Assembly: GCA_035578905.1 (NCBI GenBank)
Contig: JAQJVL010000704.1
Coordinates: 186,001-250,000 of the forward strand
Origin: Stictocephala bisonia
Lineage: Eukaryota; Arthropoda; Insecta; Hemiptera; Membracidae
Length of the DNA: 64,000 nucleotides
Direction: 5' to 3'
Below are positions 1 to 11,777 of this stretch, piece after piece. Numbering within the stretch: the stretch's first letter is position 1; each line of letters starts with the position of its first letter. Both the position numbers and the translations under genes were made by a program. A model generated the notes under the pieces. It ran no database searches. It had not been told where the DNA came from and was given only the letters and a program-made list of their open reading frames with translations.

Positions 1-76
1 GATGACATGATGGCGGCCACAGCCACAGTTTCCGGAGTTGGAGGGGTGTCATCTTGCGCTCTACCGGAGACCTCAG
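1..76 (+). CDS. Internal exon of a cadherin-like gene (partial, cut by the window edge)
   Basis: This GC-richer stretch is open only in frame 1; the other two plus frames stop within a few codons. It reads 25 codons, including MMAATATVSGVGG and ending CALPETS, plus one leftover G. It ends at a good splice donor, CAG followed by GTATGA at 77. The leftover base makes a phase-1 intron, and the next exon at 2001 supplies the two missing bases and stays open. The segment itself is low in recognisable domain content and would lie in a cytoplasmic linker if the gene is a cadherin. Its own acceptor is outside the window. The exon call rests on phase agreement with the next two exons. Confidence 0.6.
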
Positions 77-2000
77 GTATGAACGCAATTAATGAATTAA
101 TTTAATAAATTATCTCACAGTTACAAAGAATGTAAAATGTGAATGTTTAAATAACCTTCATGAAATGTTAACATTTTATTTCAAAGCCGTCAATATTCGG
201 TTTGCTTTGTACGTTAAACTAAAACTAAATAAAAATAATTTTACTTTACATTGACAAATATACGTCATGAAAGGCTAATAAGAAATTAAATTATGTAGGG
301 CCGGGTCCTTATTACGTTGATATACTATGAGATAAAAAATGTATTTAGGTTTAAACACATTTTTTATGAATAATACATTTTTTGTAAATTTATCAGGGTA
401 TTTCCAGTTTTAAAGCTACAAAGTATTCTTTATATCCTATATAAATTAATATAATTAAATATATAAGATATTATATTGTATGTTTTCACAAAACAAACTT
501 CACAACATTCATTAATAAACCCTTTGAAGCTATTTAAAGGCTAACTAAAAAAATGTTACGTAATTATATTACAAATTTGTAAAATTTTCACAAGTTTTAT
601 TTAAATGTTTACTAATAACACTAAATTATAAAGAAAAACTAGAAATAGGTAGTTGGAAATAATAAAATATATTATCATTACTCTTTATGTATTTAAATTT
701 GCTTCTTTCTTAATATTATTTTAAACTTAATACATTATAAAACATTGTAGTTCTTAAATAGTATTAATACTAGTTGAACGATATCACCTTACACGTAGCA
801 TCACTGAATAAAGAAATTATTTTAAAACATGTCAGTATGCATTAATTATATCTAGCTTATTTTTATTTTTTTTTTTTTTTTAACCCTGTATCTGCCAGTT
901 ACAAAATTCCATACGTGTAAGCCCTTTATACGGTAAATGCTCAGTCTTCTACATAGCCAAAGACATATTTAGAGAAAGAACGTTGGTTTTTCAATCTTTT
1001 AAGGACATCTCACCTGAAGAGACGACGATCTCAAAATATTATTAAAAACAGTTTGTCAAATTAACGAGTTTTAAAATATATAAAAAAATGAAATAACTTC
1101 AGTAACTTTTCAAAATTAAGGAATTGCAATAGAACATTTAGAAACTGTCCCTTTTCATTTTATACTAATTTTTATAAAATAAATATTTAAAACATTTACA
1201 AGCTACAAATTAATCATGCAAAATATTAAATTTAAATGTAAAGTTTTTCCATTAAACTAAATTTGAATCATTAATCAAGTAAAAAAAGAAACATTTTATT
1301 TTAAATACATTATGTAAAAAGCTATATTTATTCACTAACACTATACTATGAATACAAAATTAAGTTTTTTAATTTGGTAAATTTAAATTTTGAGGGTAAA
1401 TAGTATTTAAAATTTTGTGAAAATACCAGAAGATAGTAAAATAAAAGCACATATGCTAGTGACGCTCTTTTTCAAGGAAAGCTAAACGGCTGACAATATT
1501 TCAAAGTGAACACAATGAACCCCCAGGACTATGCATAAAAAAAATCATATCTCATATATCATTTATGCTTACAGAATCATAGTCAATAAGGAACCAGCTG
1601 AAACTTTAGTGCAACCTAAGAAATAAAATAAAATTATCAACTGGTCACACTGGTAAGTTTTCTATGTATCATTTATGATTACAAAGTTATTTAAAAGTAT
1701 ATGAAGTAAAAAAATCTTCATTTATGGTAAATACAACGAAATTCTTCGTACTTATGTAATAACTATATAGATCAGTACGAAAAAATACGAAATCTAATAT
1801 TAAATACATCATTAGAACAAACATGGCTGTTTGATTGGCCAGAGACTAATCATTTACTAGTGGGGTTAAAATTGCAAAGACCCCTAGTAATGACCATGTA
1901 GTATTACCTATATGTTGCTGTACATTTTAACGTGACTACACTGCACAATTTTTATTCAACTGGAATCAATATTTAATCAAATACTTTATATGTATTTTAG
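77..2000 (+). other. Phase-1 intron of the cadherin-like gene
   Basis: It begins GTATGA and ends in an AT/T-rich tract closing with TTTTAG at 2000. The interior is AT-rich, with T and A homopolymers (for example near 870-880), and I see no other gene or repeat in it. Confidence 0.5.
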
Positions 2001-2150
2001 TGTCAGAGACTTCATTCATTGAAATAACTAAGACGAGTGCTTCAAGAAGCAATCATAATTTCTCCTCTTCCCCGAGTCGAGACGAAGTTCATATTTACAC
2101 CTTCGAGGGTGGGGGAAGCAATAGGAGTTCACTGTCGTCACTAACGATTG
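2001..2150 (+). CDS. Exon encoding a cadherin cytoplasmic-tail-like segment
   Basis: The exon is 150 nt between a TTTTAG acceptor and an ATTG/GTAGGT donor, so its length is a multiple of three and both flanking introns are phase 1. In the frame set by the previous exon it is fully open and markedly less AT-rich than its surroundings. It encodes a serine-rich segment followed by DEVHIYTFEGGGSNRSSLSS and L-T-I. The pattern Y-x-x-E-G-x-G-S-x-x-x-S-L-S-S-L is what the beta-catenin-binding region of classical cadherins and the related region of Dachsous look like. That is a family resemblance recalled from knowledge, not a search. In such proteins this tail binds armadillo/beta-catenin at the inner membrane face and the serines are phosphorylated. 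No transmembrane or ectodomain exon is in view, so which cadherin it is stays open. Confidence 0.6.
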
Positions 2151-2815
2151 GTAGGTAATGAGTTTTTACGTTACGTATGCTTATGTTGATGACTGATAAA
2201 CTATTCATAACTTACAGCGTGATAGTTGTAGAGATAGGTTTTTGTCAATCTTTGCTTCAACAAAATGTAAAAACAAAGTAATATTAGGCTACATATAATT
2301 TATTTTTTCATAAAACCACCTAATAAATTTAATAAAATATTCTGTTAATACCAGTTAAAATATGTATTGTCAGTGTAAATTTATTAAATAAAATAATAAA
2401 GAACAATTTAAAAAAGATAGTAGTTCTCATATCTCTATATAGAGTTTGAAACTCAAAACAATTATTATAACAATTAATTAGTAAAGAAAATAAATAAAAA
2501 TGTATATTTTGCATCTTTATCATATATTGCCTTTATAACAATGTAATTTTGGTAAATATTAGTAAACAGCCAACAATACTATAGCATTTACAAAATATTC
2601 ATGTAAATAAAAGTACATGTTATCACTTGATATACAATAAAAAATATTTAATGTATAACCTTAAATTAACACCCAAATCAATATATCACTCTTAGTTGAA
2701 ATTGAAGAACATGTTTCTTAAATTGAATATTTTCATAACACTTCATACCCTAATGAGCTATTTATTATTTAAAGAAAACTCTCCTTTATATAAATCTGTA
2801 TTTTATATTTTACAG
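2151..2815 (+). other. Phase-1 intron of the cadherin-like gene
   Basis: It starts GTAGGT and ends with a T-rich tract followed by TTACAG. AT-rich, with no other feature seen. Confidence 0.5.
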
Positions 2816-2823
2816 GTGACTAG
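2816..2823 (+). CDS. Start of terminal exon: last two codons and stop of the cadherin-like gene
   Basis: After the TTTATATTTTACAG acceptor, the phase-1 reading frame continues G|GT GAC TAG, adding Gly-Asp and ending the protein. Classical cadherins usually continue for about 30 more residues after the SLSSL motif, with a conserved W-G-x-R-F-K-x-L-A-x-x-Y end, which is absent here. So this is either a cadherin with a different tail (Dachsous-like or arthropod-specific), or an alternative terminal exon whose partner lies elsewhere. No better acceptor with a longer open frame was noticed downstream. Confidence 0.5.
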
Positions 2824-4470
2824 ATGAACTTCGTCATCAAAGCATTTGGATATGACAACATTTATTTCTGTTTGAATGTTGAAAATGAAATTACGTGACA
2901 GTTTTTGTAAGAAGTATTTGTACTGTGTTTTTAAATTCTTTTCAAACACGTTTATTTAATATATATTACTACTTTTACTGTATTTAGTCTGTCAAAATTA
3001 TATTGCTTAAGAATGACGTTAAAGTTCAGAACAAATTGCTTCCCTTCGTCAAGGAAAATATTGCAGACCTAACAAAGCAAACGTATTTTTACCATTTATA
3101 TTACAATAGTATTCACAGTGTACATATATGTTACTGTAAATATAAATTATTGAATTAAAAAAAAAAAAATAAAAGAACGTAAAGAAATGGTCAAGCAAAG
3201 TTGTTACACAATTCTAGCATAACATAAAGAATTGAAAGACGAACCAGAACAGTATAATGTAATTATGATACAAATCTTTAACAACACAAACTAAACAATA
3301 TTACAGATTTTTGCAAAATACAAAAAAGGTCCATAGTATGTCCCTTACAAATGTAATAAAATGTCCCATACTCGTTTCTGGGAAGAACTGTTGTATTCAA
3401 TTGCAACAGTATTTTAATTTTATTTACAACTAAAGGAATTTTAATTATATCATAACACCGATTGTTATACCATTTCTAGGCTAGTTCAACATAAACTGAT
3501 AATGTATTGTTGTGATTTTATTGTCATATAATCACTAAGATAAATTCATCAGGCACTCAATAACTAACGGCTTTGCTTAAACCAATTGATAAATGTAGTG
3601 AATTAATTTAGTAGGAAATTAAAGACGTTTCCTTACTAAATAAATTAAATTATAAATTTAACTTATATGTAGTTTTTTTTTAAAGAAGATGAGTGGTTCA
3701 ACAAAAATTTCATAATTTCCATTTTTAGGTTTTGAACATTCTATTTAATTAACTAGTATTTACTGTACAGTCTTCTTTTAAAAGTATAATTAATTTTGTT
3801 TAGCAAATCATTTTACTAATAATCTGATTCTATTGTGATAAATAATTATTTTCTGATCTTAAAATGTTCTTACCATTTGATAAATAAAAAAGTAGTGTAA
3901 TGTCTAATTTCACATTTACATTAAATATTGTCTTTGTCACAACATGATGATTTTGACATACAGTTTTTTTACGAGTGCATGTATTTTATGTTCCAAGAGA
4001 AATGTTAAAAACAAATATGTAAGTTTAGTTTCAGTTAGTCTCATTCTTTACATCATCTTAAAATTATTAGACCTTATGGATTTATTATTACTTTTTTAAA
4101 TGAAATTTTGCAGTGTACCAATAACAAGCCAGTCTTGGGAACAGGGTAACCTAAACCAGGTGTATGTGGTAGAGTTCATATTTTTGTAACATTAATTCGT
4201 ATTAAACCAGCAATCACTAGCTACTATAATAATCTGTGTATTGAATTTTCTAGGGAAAATATTTTGTAATTTGGTATGTTGACAAGTTTGTATCGTCCAA
4301 CTTATATCCAATATGTATTAAGATACATCTTACTGTAGTGAACATTCATGTAAAATAATTATTATTTAGATTAAAAAATACATAAATTAGTTGTAAATAT
4401 TGTAAATGATTAAGAAACATTTTTTCTAGATTGTATATATAATATTGCTTGATAAATAAATAAAAACTCT
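2824..4470 (+). other. Probable 3' UTR and downstream AT-rich DNA of the cadherin-like gene
   Basis: Non-coding sequence follows the stop. Candidate AATAAA poly(A) signals are at 3168-3173 (inside an A-rich run), 3355-3360 and near 4456. The true cleavage site cannot be chosen from sequence alone. Confidence 0.35.
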
Positions 4471-7008
4471 TACAAATGTTAGTCTTTGTTAATTTAAATC
4501 CTTCTTATTAATAGTAAATAGCTAGTTTAACAGTACTATTAATAAGTTATGTTTTACTTATAACTTATATAACTCATGTCAAACATTATTACATAACGTA
4601 TTGTCCTTAAACAAAACACATATTTACCGTTTATATAGTAAAAATATTTACCAACAACATTAAAACTGTTGTGAATTTGATATTCGTTGTGTGTTTTAAA
4701 AGTGATCTGTTTAGCACTAAATTTGAAAAAAAATTCCAATTTATGTGCCTAAAAGTCCATATAAATATCACAATTTATTGGTAATATTAAATAGGTAATG
4801 ATCCAATGAGAAAACTACGTACCAGACTACAAGAACATATTATGTAAAGAAAAATAGAGACTTTATTTCTAGTATAGAAAATTGTGTAAAGTACAAAACG
4901 AATACTTTAAATAAAGATATAATTAGAAAAATTCATGTATTATTACAAAAACATACATTCTCTGGTCTTATATAGTAGAGGGTTGTTATTTATTTTCAAC
5001 TCAAATATAGACAAATAATTAAATACGATAAAAAGAACAGTAGAATAATACGTAGACCAGAACTATGTAATATGCATGTTAGTATATAATGCACTCTGCT
5101 AAGAAAAGGTGGACAAACTCACAAAATGTCCATTACAAACCTTTATCTATACCAAATTCAGACACTATAACTCAAAACTAAACCTGATTTTCTTCATAGG
5201 GACCAGTCTTCAATTTTACAAAGAGAACTTGACATTTTTATTTTACACCAGAATTTAAGTCATATTAAGAGAACTTAGCCCACAATGCAAAGTATAGAAT
5301 TTGATAACAGTTTAATTAATGCCAAAATAAAAACAATTAATAGTGTAAATGCAATAAAACAATATAAAAAGCCACAGGTAAAAAAATAAATTACAATAAG
5401 AGCACGTTTGGGCATGTTTAGAAAGTTGGTAAGAGACATGATAAATAACCAGAACAACGTGGTCCATTGAAAGAAATACAGCTCGATTGGGTAGAATGAG
5501 ACACATTTGGGCACGGGCTAAAGCCGCTTATCCAAACAGGATTGACTGCACATCGATTAGTATTATATGAATAACAATAAGACATAACAATAAGAAATGG
5601 GGGGAAGAAATTTTGCGAAAAGTAAAGTCTTCAAATAACTTGCAATAAAACGTGACAAACTTTGTTAATTACATGTATGAAAATTATTTAAAATATATTA
5701 AATATAACTGTTTTAATATTTAAATTTTCTCTCCTTTATTCAATTATCAGTTAAAAACTAGATGTATCCAATTGATATCTATGGTGCCATCATAAAATAT
5801 CGAAACTTGCATAGTAAAACAATAAAAGAAATAAAAACGCTTAGAGTAAAGGATGAACTATATTGAGTTAATCAGCATTTTTTTAAACTTGACTTACCAG
5901 TTCACATAGGTCTGCAGGCCTGTGCGTGACGTACGTGCTTAGTTTTGTAAGAGACTCATCAATTATTTAAAAAAAATAGTTTTGGCTTAAAATATGCATA
6001 GTAAATGAACATCTGCTCAGTGTACATCCTTAACATGGTACTTACGGCTTAGTTTAAGGCACACTAGATCAGTCAGAACAGAAGGTCAAGTCCAAAAATC
6101 AAGTTGATGGAGCTGAAGTTAGGATTGAACTTGAACTCCTAAATAACTGTAGGGTATTTAGGACATAAGTAGTATTGTGTAAATGAAAACTCAGATATTT
6201 ATACAAAGTGGAAGTTTGAAAGTATATGTCATCAACAGCCAAGATTGGCTTTTGTAATTTAATTGTTCGATTCTGTCTGTAATTTTAGAATATACTTTTT
6301 ATCGACTGTTTTTAATAAACAAATGTGCCAGACTGTAGGTATTATTATAGTAGGCTCCTACTACAGGTCCTTATATTATTAGATTCCATTACAGTATTTA
6401 TTTATTTTTGATACATTTAGACAAACACAGAAAACGTATTTTATAATAAATAAATAAAGAGATGATAAAGTCCATCTAACGACCAATTCTATAACGTATG
6501 GCTTTGAAAACCTGCCACAAAATTAAAAGAGGAGACATTAAAAATATAAAAAACACCAGACCAATAAATAGAATCTAAATAAAATAAAATATTAGGTATA
6601 CAGTACTTGTTTTCTAGTGTCCATATATTGACTGGTCTTTCATCTCAGAGCTAAATTCAGGTTTCATAACCATTCAAAACATGTTTCTGCAATTGACTGA
6701 AGACCAGCTAACATCTCTTGAAATGAACGTATTGAGCAATCATTAACTAGTGTACGTGATCTGTAGGTTGAATTATGTGCCATTCACCACTTATATTTCC
6801 ACTAGTTGCATCTTCCTACACTCGTGCAACTTTTTAACTTGCCGTAAAATATGAATAAAATCATGTTTTTCAATGAGAGGCCAATATCATTAAAAGAAAT
6901 GGACCTTACTATTTCTATTACTCATAAATTATTGATATGTACAAGAAACTCGTTCAGGTGAACCAGTATAGTATAAGGTAAACATTATTCATAAATATTT
7001 CTAGTAAA
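4471..7008. other. AT-rich intergenic DNA
   Basis: No convincing gene. Short open frames around 4554-4739 and 5275-5514 on the minus strand are AT-driven. The 5880-5960 stretch resembles 8370-8460 (T-tract, then TTCACAT, then GCCTGTGCGTGA against GGCTGTGCGTGA), which suggests a diverged dispersed repeat. Confidence 0.4.
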
Positions 7009-7088
7009 TGCCAGGAATGAAACCTGCACTTTCTCAAGCTCAGGTATACAGTCCTGGCACTCTAGACTACTCAACAACCAGCTTGCCC
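7009..7088 (-). repeat. tRNA-like remnant, probably a SINE head or tRNA pseudogene
   Basis: Read on the minus strand, it begins GGGCAAGCTGGTTG and has an A-box-like part and an anticodon-like stem CAGG/CCTG around CTGTATA. It then has a B-box-like GGTTTCATTCC, close to the GGTTCGANTCC consensus. The arms are too degraded for a working tRNA. The GTA in the loop would fit a Tyr tRNA origin, but this is weak. Confidence 0.4.
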
Positions 7089-7216
7089 TTTAGCGTAGGT
7101 AACTATTTCATCTATTAAAACCAATGAACACATTACGCTAGTAATAAATTACCCTTAATGTTAGCTAATTTCATAATCTAATTTGCTTATTAAGTAGATA
7201 CAATATTAAATATAAA

Positions 7217-7257
7217 TCTCGTCAACTACCTACATATGCTTTAGGTAGTTGACGAGA
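7217..7257. repeat. Perfect 16-bp hairpin
   Basis: TCTCGTCAACTACCTA at 7217-7232 is exactly complementary to 7242-7257, with a 9-nt loop CATATGCTT. It could be a palindromic relic of a MITE or a small RNA hairpin. No flanking terminal repeats were recognised. Confidence 0.7.
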
Positions 7258-8074
7258 ATTATTGTATATAGAAGATAAACATGAATGTTAAAAATAACTC
7301 AATGTTGTAGTGAACAAACAATGCTTTCGTAACTGAAACGTAAGCTTTCTGTGGCATTCAGACTCATGTATCACAATATGACTAACAATAAATCTAATTA
7401 TTAAATTTTCGGATATTTAAGATAACCAGACGAATAAAGGTAGACTCATTTGTTTACAACGAAAATGGTAATGGGCCAGCAATCTGTTGTTTGCTAGTTT
7501 CTGTTTTTGATTGATAATAGTTGCTTTTGACATAACGTTTTTTAAGCTATTAAGTTATTTTGCAAGCTATAATACTTTTTACATGGTAAATGGTGTCAAA
7601 CTATCAAACTAATAATTTATGTATTCAAAAATGAAATTATAGGTTGATGATCACAAGTGATATGATATAAAAGTTTTTGGAAACAAATACTTTGGAAGCT
7701 TTTTTGTGATTTAACTGTGGATAAAAAAGTAAACAAACATACTGTGGAAGAGAACATACAAATAATAAAGTTGATAACAAAACATATTTGATTAACAGGT
7801 GAAAGTAAATTAAATATAAAATTAGAGCACGGATTTGGTGACCAGATTACTATACAATTTCAAAATTCCCAGATAATATATCATAATTTAATACTGGTAG
7901 AATATGTAAATATTCCATGCTATTTGTGTTTTAGGAAAGTATAATGTCACTTAAAATTAATGCAATTACAACCTTGTTGTTTGTTAAGTAACTAGTTTCT
8001 TAATTCAAACCAAACAACTCATTACGGTAATGGAACAAGGTTTCCTATTGGTGCAATGGCGGAGCAGTGTACTG
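7258..8074. other. AT-rich intergenic DNA
   Basis: I see no gene, RNA or structured repeat in this stretch. Confidence 0.4.
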
Positions 8075-8144
8075 TAGGGCAGGGAGGATGTTCGTAACTA
8101 CCTCCAGCTGATTGCGACACAGATGTAGCCGTGTTACGTGATTT

Positions 8145-8158
8145 ACGTGACGTCACGT
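8145..8158. promoter_or_regulatory. CRE (CREB/ATF) palindrome, copy 1
   Basis: ACGTGACGTCACGT is a perfect 14-bp palindrome containing the full consensus cAMP response element TGACGTCA. Regulatory function is inferred from the motif only. Confidence 0.45.
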
Positions 8159-8276
8159 TCTAGGCTAGTTCATTAGGAATACTAGTCCTTATTCTGCAGT
8201 GTCCTTTAGGGCAGGGAGGGTATACACATCTACTGCCAGCTGATTGCGACACAAATGCAGCGGAGTCAGATGATGC

Positions 8277-8290
8277 ACGTGACGTCACGT
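8277..8290. promoter_or_regulatory. CRE (CREB/ATF) palindrome, copy 2
   Basis: The same 14-bp palindrome, ACGTGACGTCACGT, is preserved intact 132 bp from the first copy although the surrounding repeat has diverged. Confidence 0.45.
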
Positions 8291-8338
8291 TCCTAGTTAG
8301 TTCATTAGGAACACGAAGAATTACTCTGCAGGGTTCTG

Positions 8339-8982
8339 TCTCGTAACGGCTCAATTCAATGTTAATTTTCTTCTTTCTTTTTTTTTAAATAACTTCACTC
8401 GCCACTTCACATGTGTGTCTGCATGGCTGTGCGTGAAATTTGTTCAACGATTGAAGAAACAGCCGATAACTTATTTGGGTGGTTCAAATTGGACCATGCC
8501 TTTTCAGTGCTAAGCTGTAGCCTTATTAAAGCTACTATTTATTTTTGATATGTTGAACAACTTAAATGAGAGATTAAAATAAAACTTCTTCAATGATAAA
8601 AATTTTTCTTAATTTTTTTCTTCTTATAAATAAATTCAACAAATTAAACTGGTTTCTTCTTAAAATAATAATAAAAACGAAAATAAAAAATCTCTTCTTT
8701 TATTGACTCAATGGAACATAAATAAATTAAAACAACTCTTCCAAAATAATAAATTAAATATCTTCAGACCAGAACCTTTTTTATTTATTTGACTTTTTAA
8801 GTAAATTTCTTTCAACTATTGAATCAAAAATTTCAAAATTCAAAATTGTAATAAATTTTCTAAATTCTTTAAAATTCTATAAATTCCTTTAAAATTCTTT
8901 AAATTTTTAAAAATTATTTAAATTCAAAATTGCTTTAAATTTCAAAATTCTTTACATTTCTTTAAAATTGCCTCCGGGAGAT
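8339..8982. repeat. AT-rich low-complexity tract
   Basis: Degenerate repeats of AAATTC and TTTAAA-type words (for example AATTCAAAATTC and TTCTTTAAAATTC) dominate about 8570-8970. No gene seen. Confidence 0.5.
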
Positions 8983-9201
8983 CTGGAACCAAAAGAAATA
9001 ACCACCTTTTAGTGACTTGAAACATTTTCCTTTTTACTTACAAAATTTTAAACAGAAATCAAAACACTCTAAAAACTGTCACTAGAAGAGTTACTTCAAA
9101 CCAGAAACAAGTTTAACAAAGCATGCTTGGTGGATCTTACCCTATCTACTAGAACCCTACTGAAAAAACCTAACTGAAGAAAACTTGTAAAAATTACTTA
9201 C

Positions 9202-9520
9202 GTAGCTGTCCTGGAGGTTTAAATCCAAAAATGACCACAACAAAGCACGACCGGCATACACCCACTCATTCACACGCAAACTAAGAAAATTGCCGTAACG
9301 GTAAAAGTAACACCGAATGGTTAAGTCACCGTGTTCTCGAAAGAGGATCGTAAGTGGTCACACTCAGGAAGATTTTGTCAAACTGCTCGAACGCACGCAA
9401 GCTTCGACCCACGGACTTACCCCCTCTTAACTCTAGAAGCTAAATCAACCAATAAGAACCCTCTAAACCAGGACATCTGAACAGGTAAGGCTCACCAAAC
9501 ATGTTGCCTTCAGAAAACAA
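9202..9520 (-). promoter_or_regulatory. CpG-richer patch, possible minus-strand 5' exon or promoter
   Basis: CpG dinucleotides cluster at about 9230-9430 in an otherwise CpG-poor region. On the minus strand the patch ends at a strong donor-like CAGCTAC/GTAAGTA (9201 downward). About 220 bp further is an acceptor-like TTATTTCTTTTGGTTCCAG ending at 8983. A CCAAT word lies near 9450. The acceptor leads into low-complexity DNA, so a first exon or promoter is only a possibility; an old transposon promoter is equally likely. Confidence 0.22.
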
Positions 9521-11753
9521 GTCGCATGAAATTGACAGGAAATTAACAGACGTGAAAATACTGGTTATTTAGCTAATTTATATGGGAAAAAACTACTTTT
9601 TTATTTGAAAGGGGAAGATTCTGAATTTTTCTCAAAACTTGGAGAATTTATATCGAAAGCTTTTGGAAAACAAACCAAACTCCTAAACCTCTCAGTTATT
9701 GCAATATTTAACATTTTCTAAATACAATTTTCTAATCTAATTATAATGAAACAATTAACAATTGTTACAAAGCCTAGTCACAGATCTACCACGCCGGCAA
9801 TGGTAAACTGTATACAGATATTACATTAAATATCTATATACTTAGAATAAATATTTCATTAATATTGGAGTATCTTTAAGGATAACAAAAAACTAGACCA
9901 CAATTACTTTCATAAACCAACTAGATACATTTTCGTTCCTTCTCATTATAACGCATGTATGACATTTATTTGAATCGCTGTTGGATAGTAAAAGATGTAC
10001 CTAGGGACACGTTCATATTTAAATACTTTATCTAAACTTTTCATACATTACTCTTTTTTTCTTTTTAAAATAAATGTAGAAAGTTTGTAGAACACAAGAG
10101 AGTAGAAATAGTTTTTGCTAGAATTTGTTATGTTTTGGCATAAAAGATTTACTGTTAGTTTTAGTGTGTAAGGGAAATTTAAAAACATTATCTACTTATT
10201 GAAGATGAAGTGAGAAGTTTGAAACTTGTAGTGGAAAACACAAAAAGAATTAGTAGTCAATCAAAAAAAGAGGGGTTTTATTCTACCGTATATCTTTATT
10301 CAGTTAATATTCTATTATACTCATTAATTGACAATTTTACTTTTTGGTTGATCCTATTTCTGAAAAATAGTTTTAAAAAATTTCTCTTTTTGGCTGATAA
10401 ATTCGTAAAAATTACCTTGATTCAACAAAATTACATAAGTTGGCGAGTGAAAAGTTATTTGTAATGTATATTTTCGCCAACAAATAGTATATTATAGTGC
10501 AATAATGCCAATATGACCGAGCCTACTCTTGGCTTAGTATGAATGGCAACATAGACTGTACCATTGTATAGTGTATTCTTGATTAATGCAGACAATAGAA
10601 CCAATTGTTTTACTGTCATTTATAATATTATTTAGTGCAAAAATAGTGTTAGAAATAATTTAATGTACTATGAAAAATACAATTAAAATAGTTCAGGGAT
10701 ATTTGTTTAAAAAATGCATTATAATGTTTAATATCTTTCAAAATAGAGACATAAGTATTTTTAAATGCGTATAGCCATTTAATAATTTAATTTTTACCAA
10801 AGTACAATGAACACGTATAATATACAGAACATATTAAACCGTACAACCATTATACATGATAAGTAGTACATTCAATTCACGAATAGAGTACATTAGGCTG
10901 TTTAGAAAGCTTACAAACAAGCGTTGGCATTAGAGAAAATTGCATCAGAATGTATTTGAACAAACTTCTTTAATACTGATATTCTACTGCTGGCTAATTT
11001 ACAATGGGACCTTGTTAAGACTAAATGAAACAAACAAAACAGGTTTGAAGAGCCATAGCGTATATGGTTAAAGATAATTCTAAATTTTATGTAATGATAT
11101 TGTCTTGATTTATTGATTGTAATATATTTAAGTGAATGTTATATATGAATATATACATACATGAATAGTGGAGTATATTAATAAAATTAATCAGTAGTAA
11201 ATATTTTAAATTATAGTTATAAACTATCTGAAATGCTCTTAACTACATATATGTATATCAATCATATATATTCATTACATGACGCATTGTTAGTTATGTA
11301 CCTGACTATAAGGACTTTGCATTTAACACATTTTCACACTCACTGCTTGTGAACAATAAGTTTTGATCCTCTTATATGACGGAATGAAGACAACAAAGCT
11401 TAAAAGTGTGTTTATTGATAGGTTTTGTTTGTTTTTACACCAGAAAACTCTTCTCAGAAAGTTATAACCATAAATTCCCGAAATATTAACCAAAACATCA
11501 ATAAACATAACCAATCTAAAACAATGAAATAGATCTAAAACAAATGAAATAGCATTTTGTAGAAAGATGTTTTTTACAACCTTAAAGAACTCTTGAATAT
11601 AAATAAGCCCATCGACAATATTCGACATTGTCGACTTTTTATTCAATTTCTGGTAAGTTGAGTTCTAGTTAGTAATTCGTAAATAACTTAAACAATTCCA
11701 TGGATAATAATTTATTTTAGTATAATACATGTTTACTGAAAATCAGACCAACA
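9521..11753. other. AT-rich intergenic DNA
   Basis: No supported gene. Open frames at 10210-10464 (+) and 11323-11646 (-) start at non-ATG codons, are rich in Ile/Phe/Leu/Lys/Asn as expected from AT-rich sequence, and match nothing I recognise. Confidence 0.4.
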
Positions 11754-11777
11754 CTACGTGGTTCGATTTCCACGTAG
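11754..11777 (+). repeat. T-arm-like 8-bp hairpin, probable SINE relic
   Basis: CTACGTGG (11754-11761) and CCACGTAG (11770-11777) pair perfectly around TTCGATTT. GGTTCGATTTCC resembles a pol III B box, so this looks like the T arm of a tRNA-derived element whose A-box half is not recognisable. Confidence 0.35.

Larger units (their letters stand above)
8075..8338. repeat. 132-bp tandem duplication (two copies) with CRE palindromes
   Basis: Copy 1 runs about 8075-8206 and copy 2 about 8207-8338. Both start TAGGGCAGGGAGG, share CAGCTGATTGCGACACA, then a 14-bp palindrome containing TGACGTCA, then AGTTCATTAGGAA. The copies have diverged by many substitutions but no large indels. On the minus strand the same frame is open in both copies for a while (reading NVTSR..S and VSQSAG..PPCP). 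The differences are mostly amino-acid changing and copy 1 carries a stop, so I do not call a gene. Confidence 0.75.

Noticed and set aside
4101..4150. Short TTTTGCAG-bounded segment as a further exon of the cadherin-like gene
   Set aside because: Joined to the phase-1 exon it would stop after three codons, and the 33-nt segment has a weak donor. The exon at 2816 is a simpler terminal exon.
8160..8354. Minus-strand frame across the CRE duplication
   Set aside because: The frame is shared by the two repeat copies, but differences are mostly replacement changes and copy 1 has a stop. It is better explained by duplication of non-coding DNA.
10210..10464. 84-codon plus-strand frame
   Set aside because: GTG start and AT-driven hydrophobic composition; eukaryotic genes would not use this start and no family is recognised.
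11323..11646. 107-codon minus-strand frame
   Set aside because: It begins at TTG (first ATG six codons later), has AT-driven composition (Ile, Phe, Leu, Asn, Lys), no splice or promoter context, and no recognised motif.
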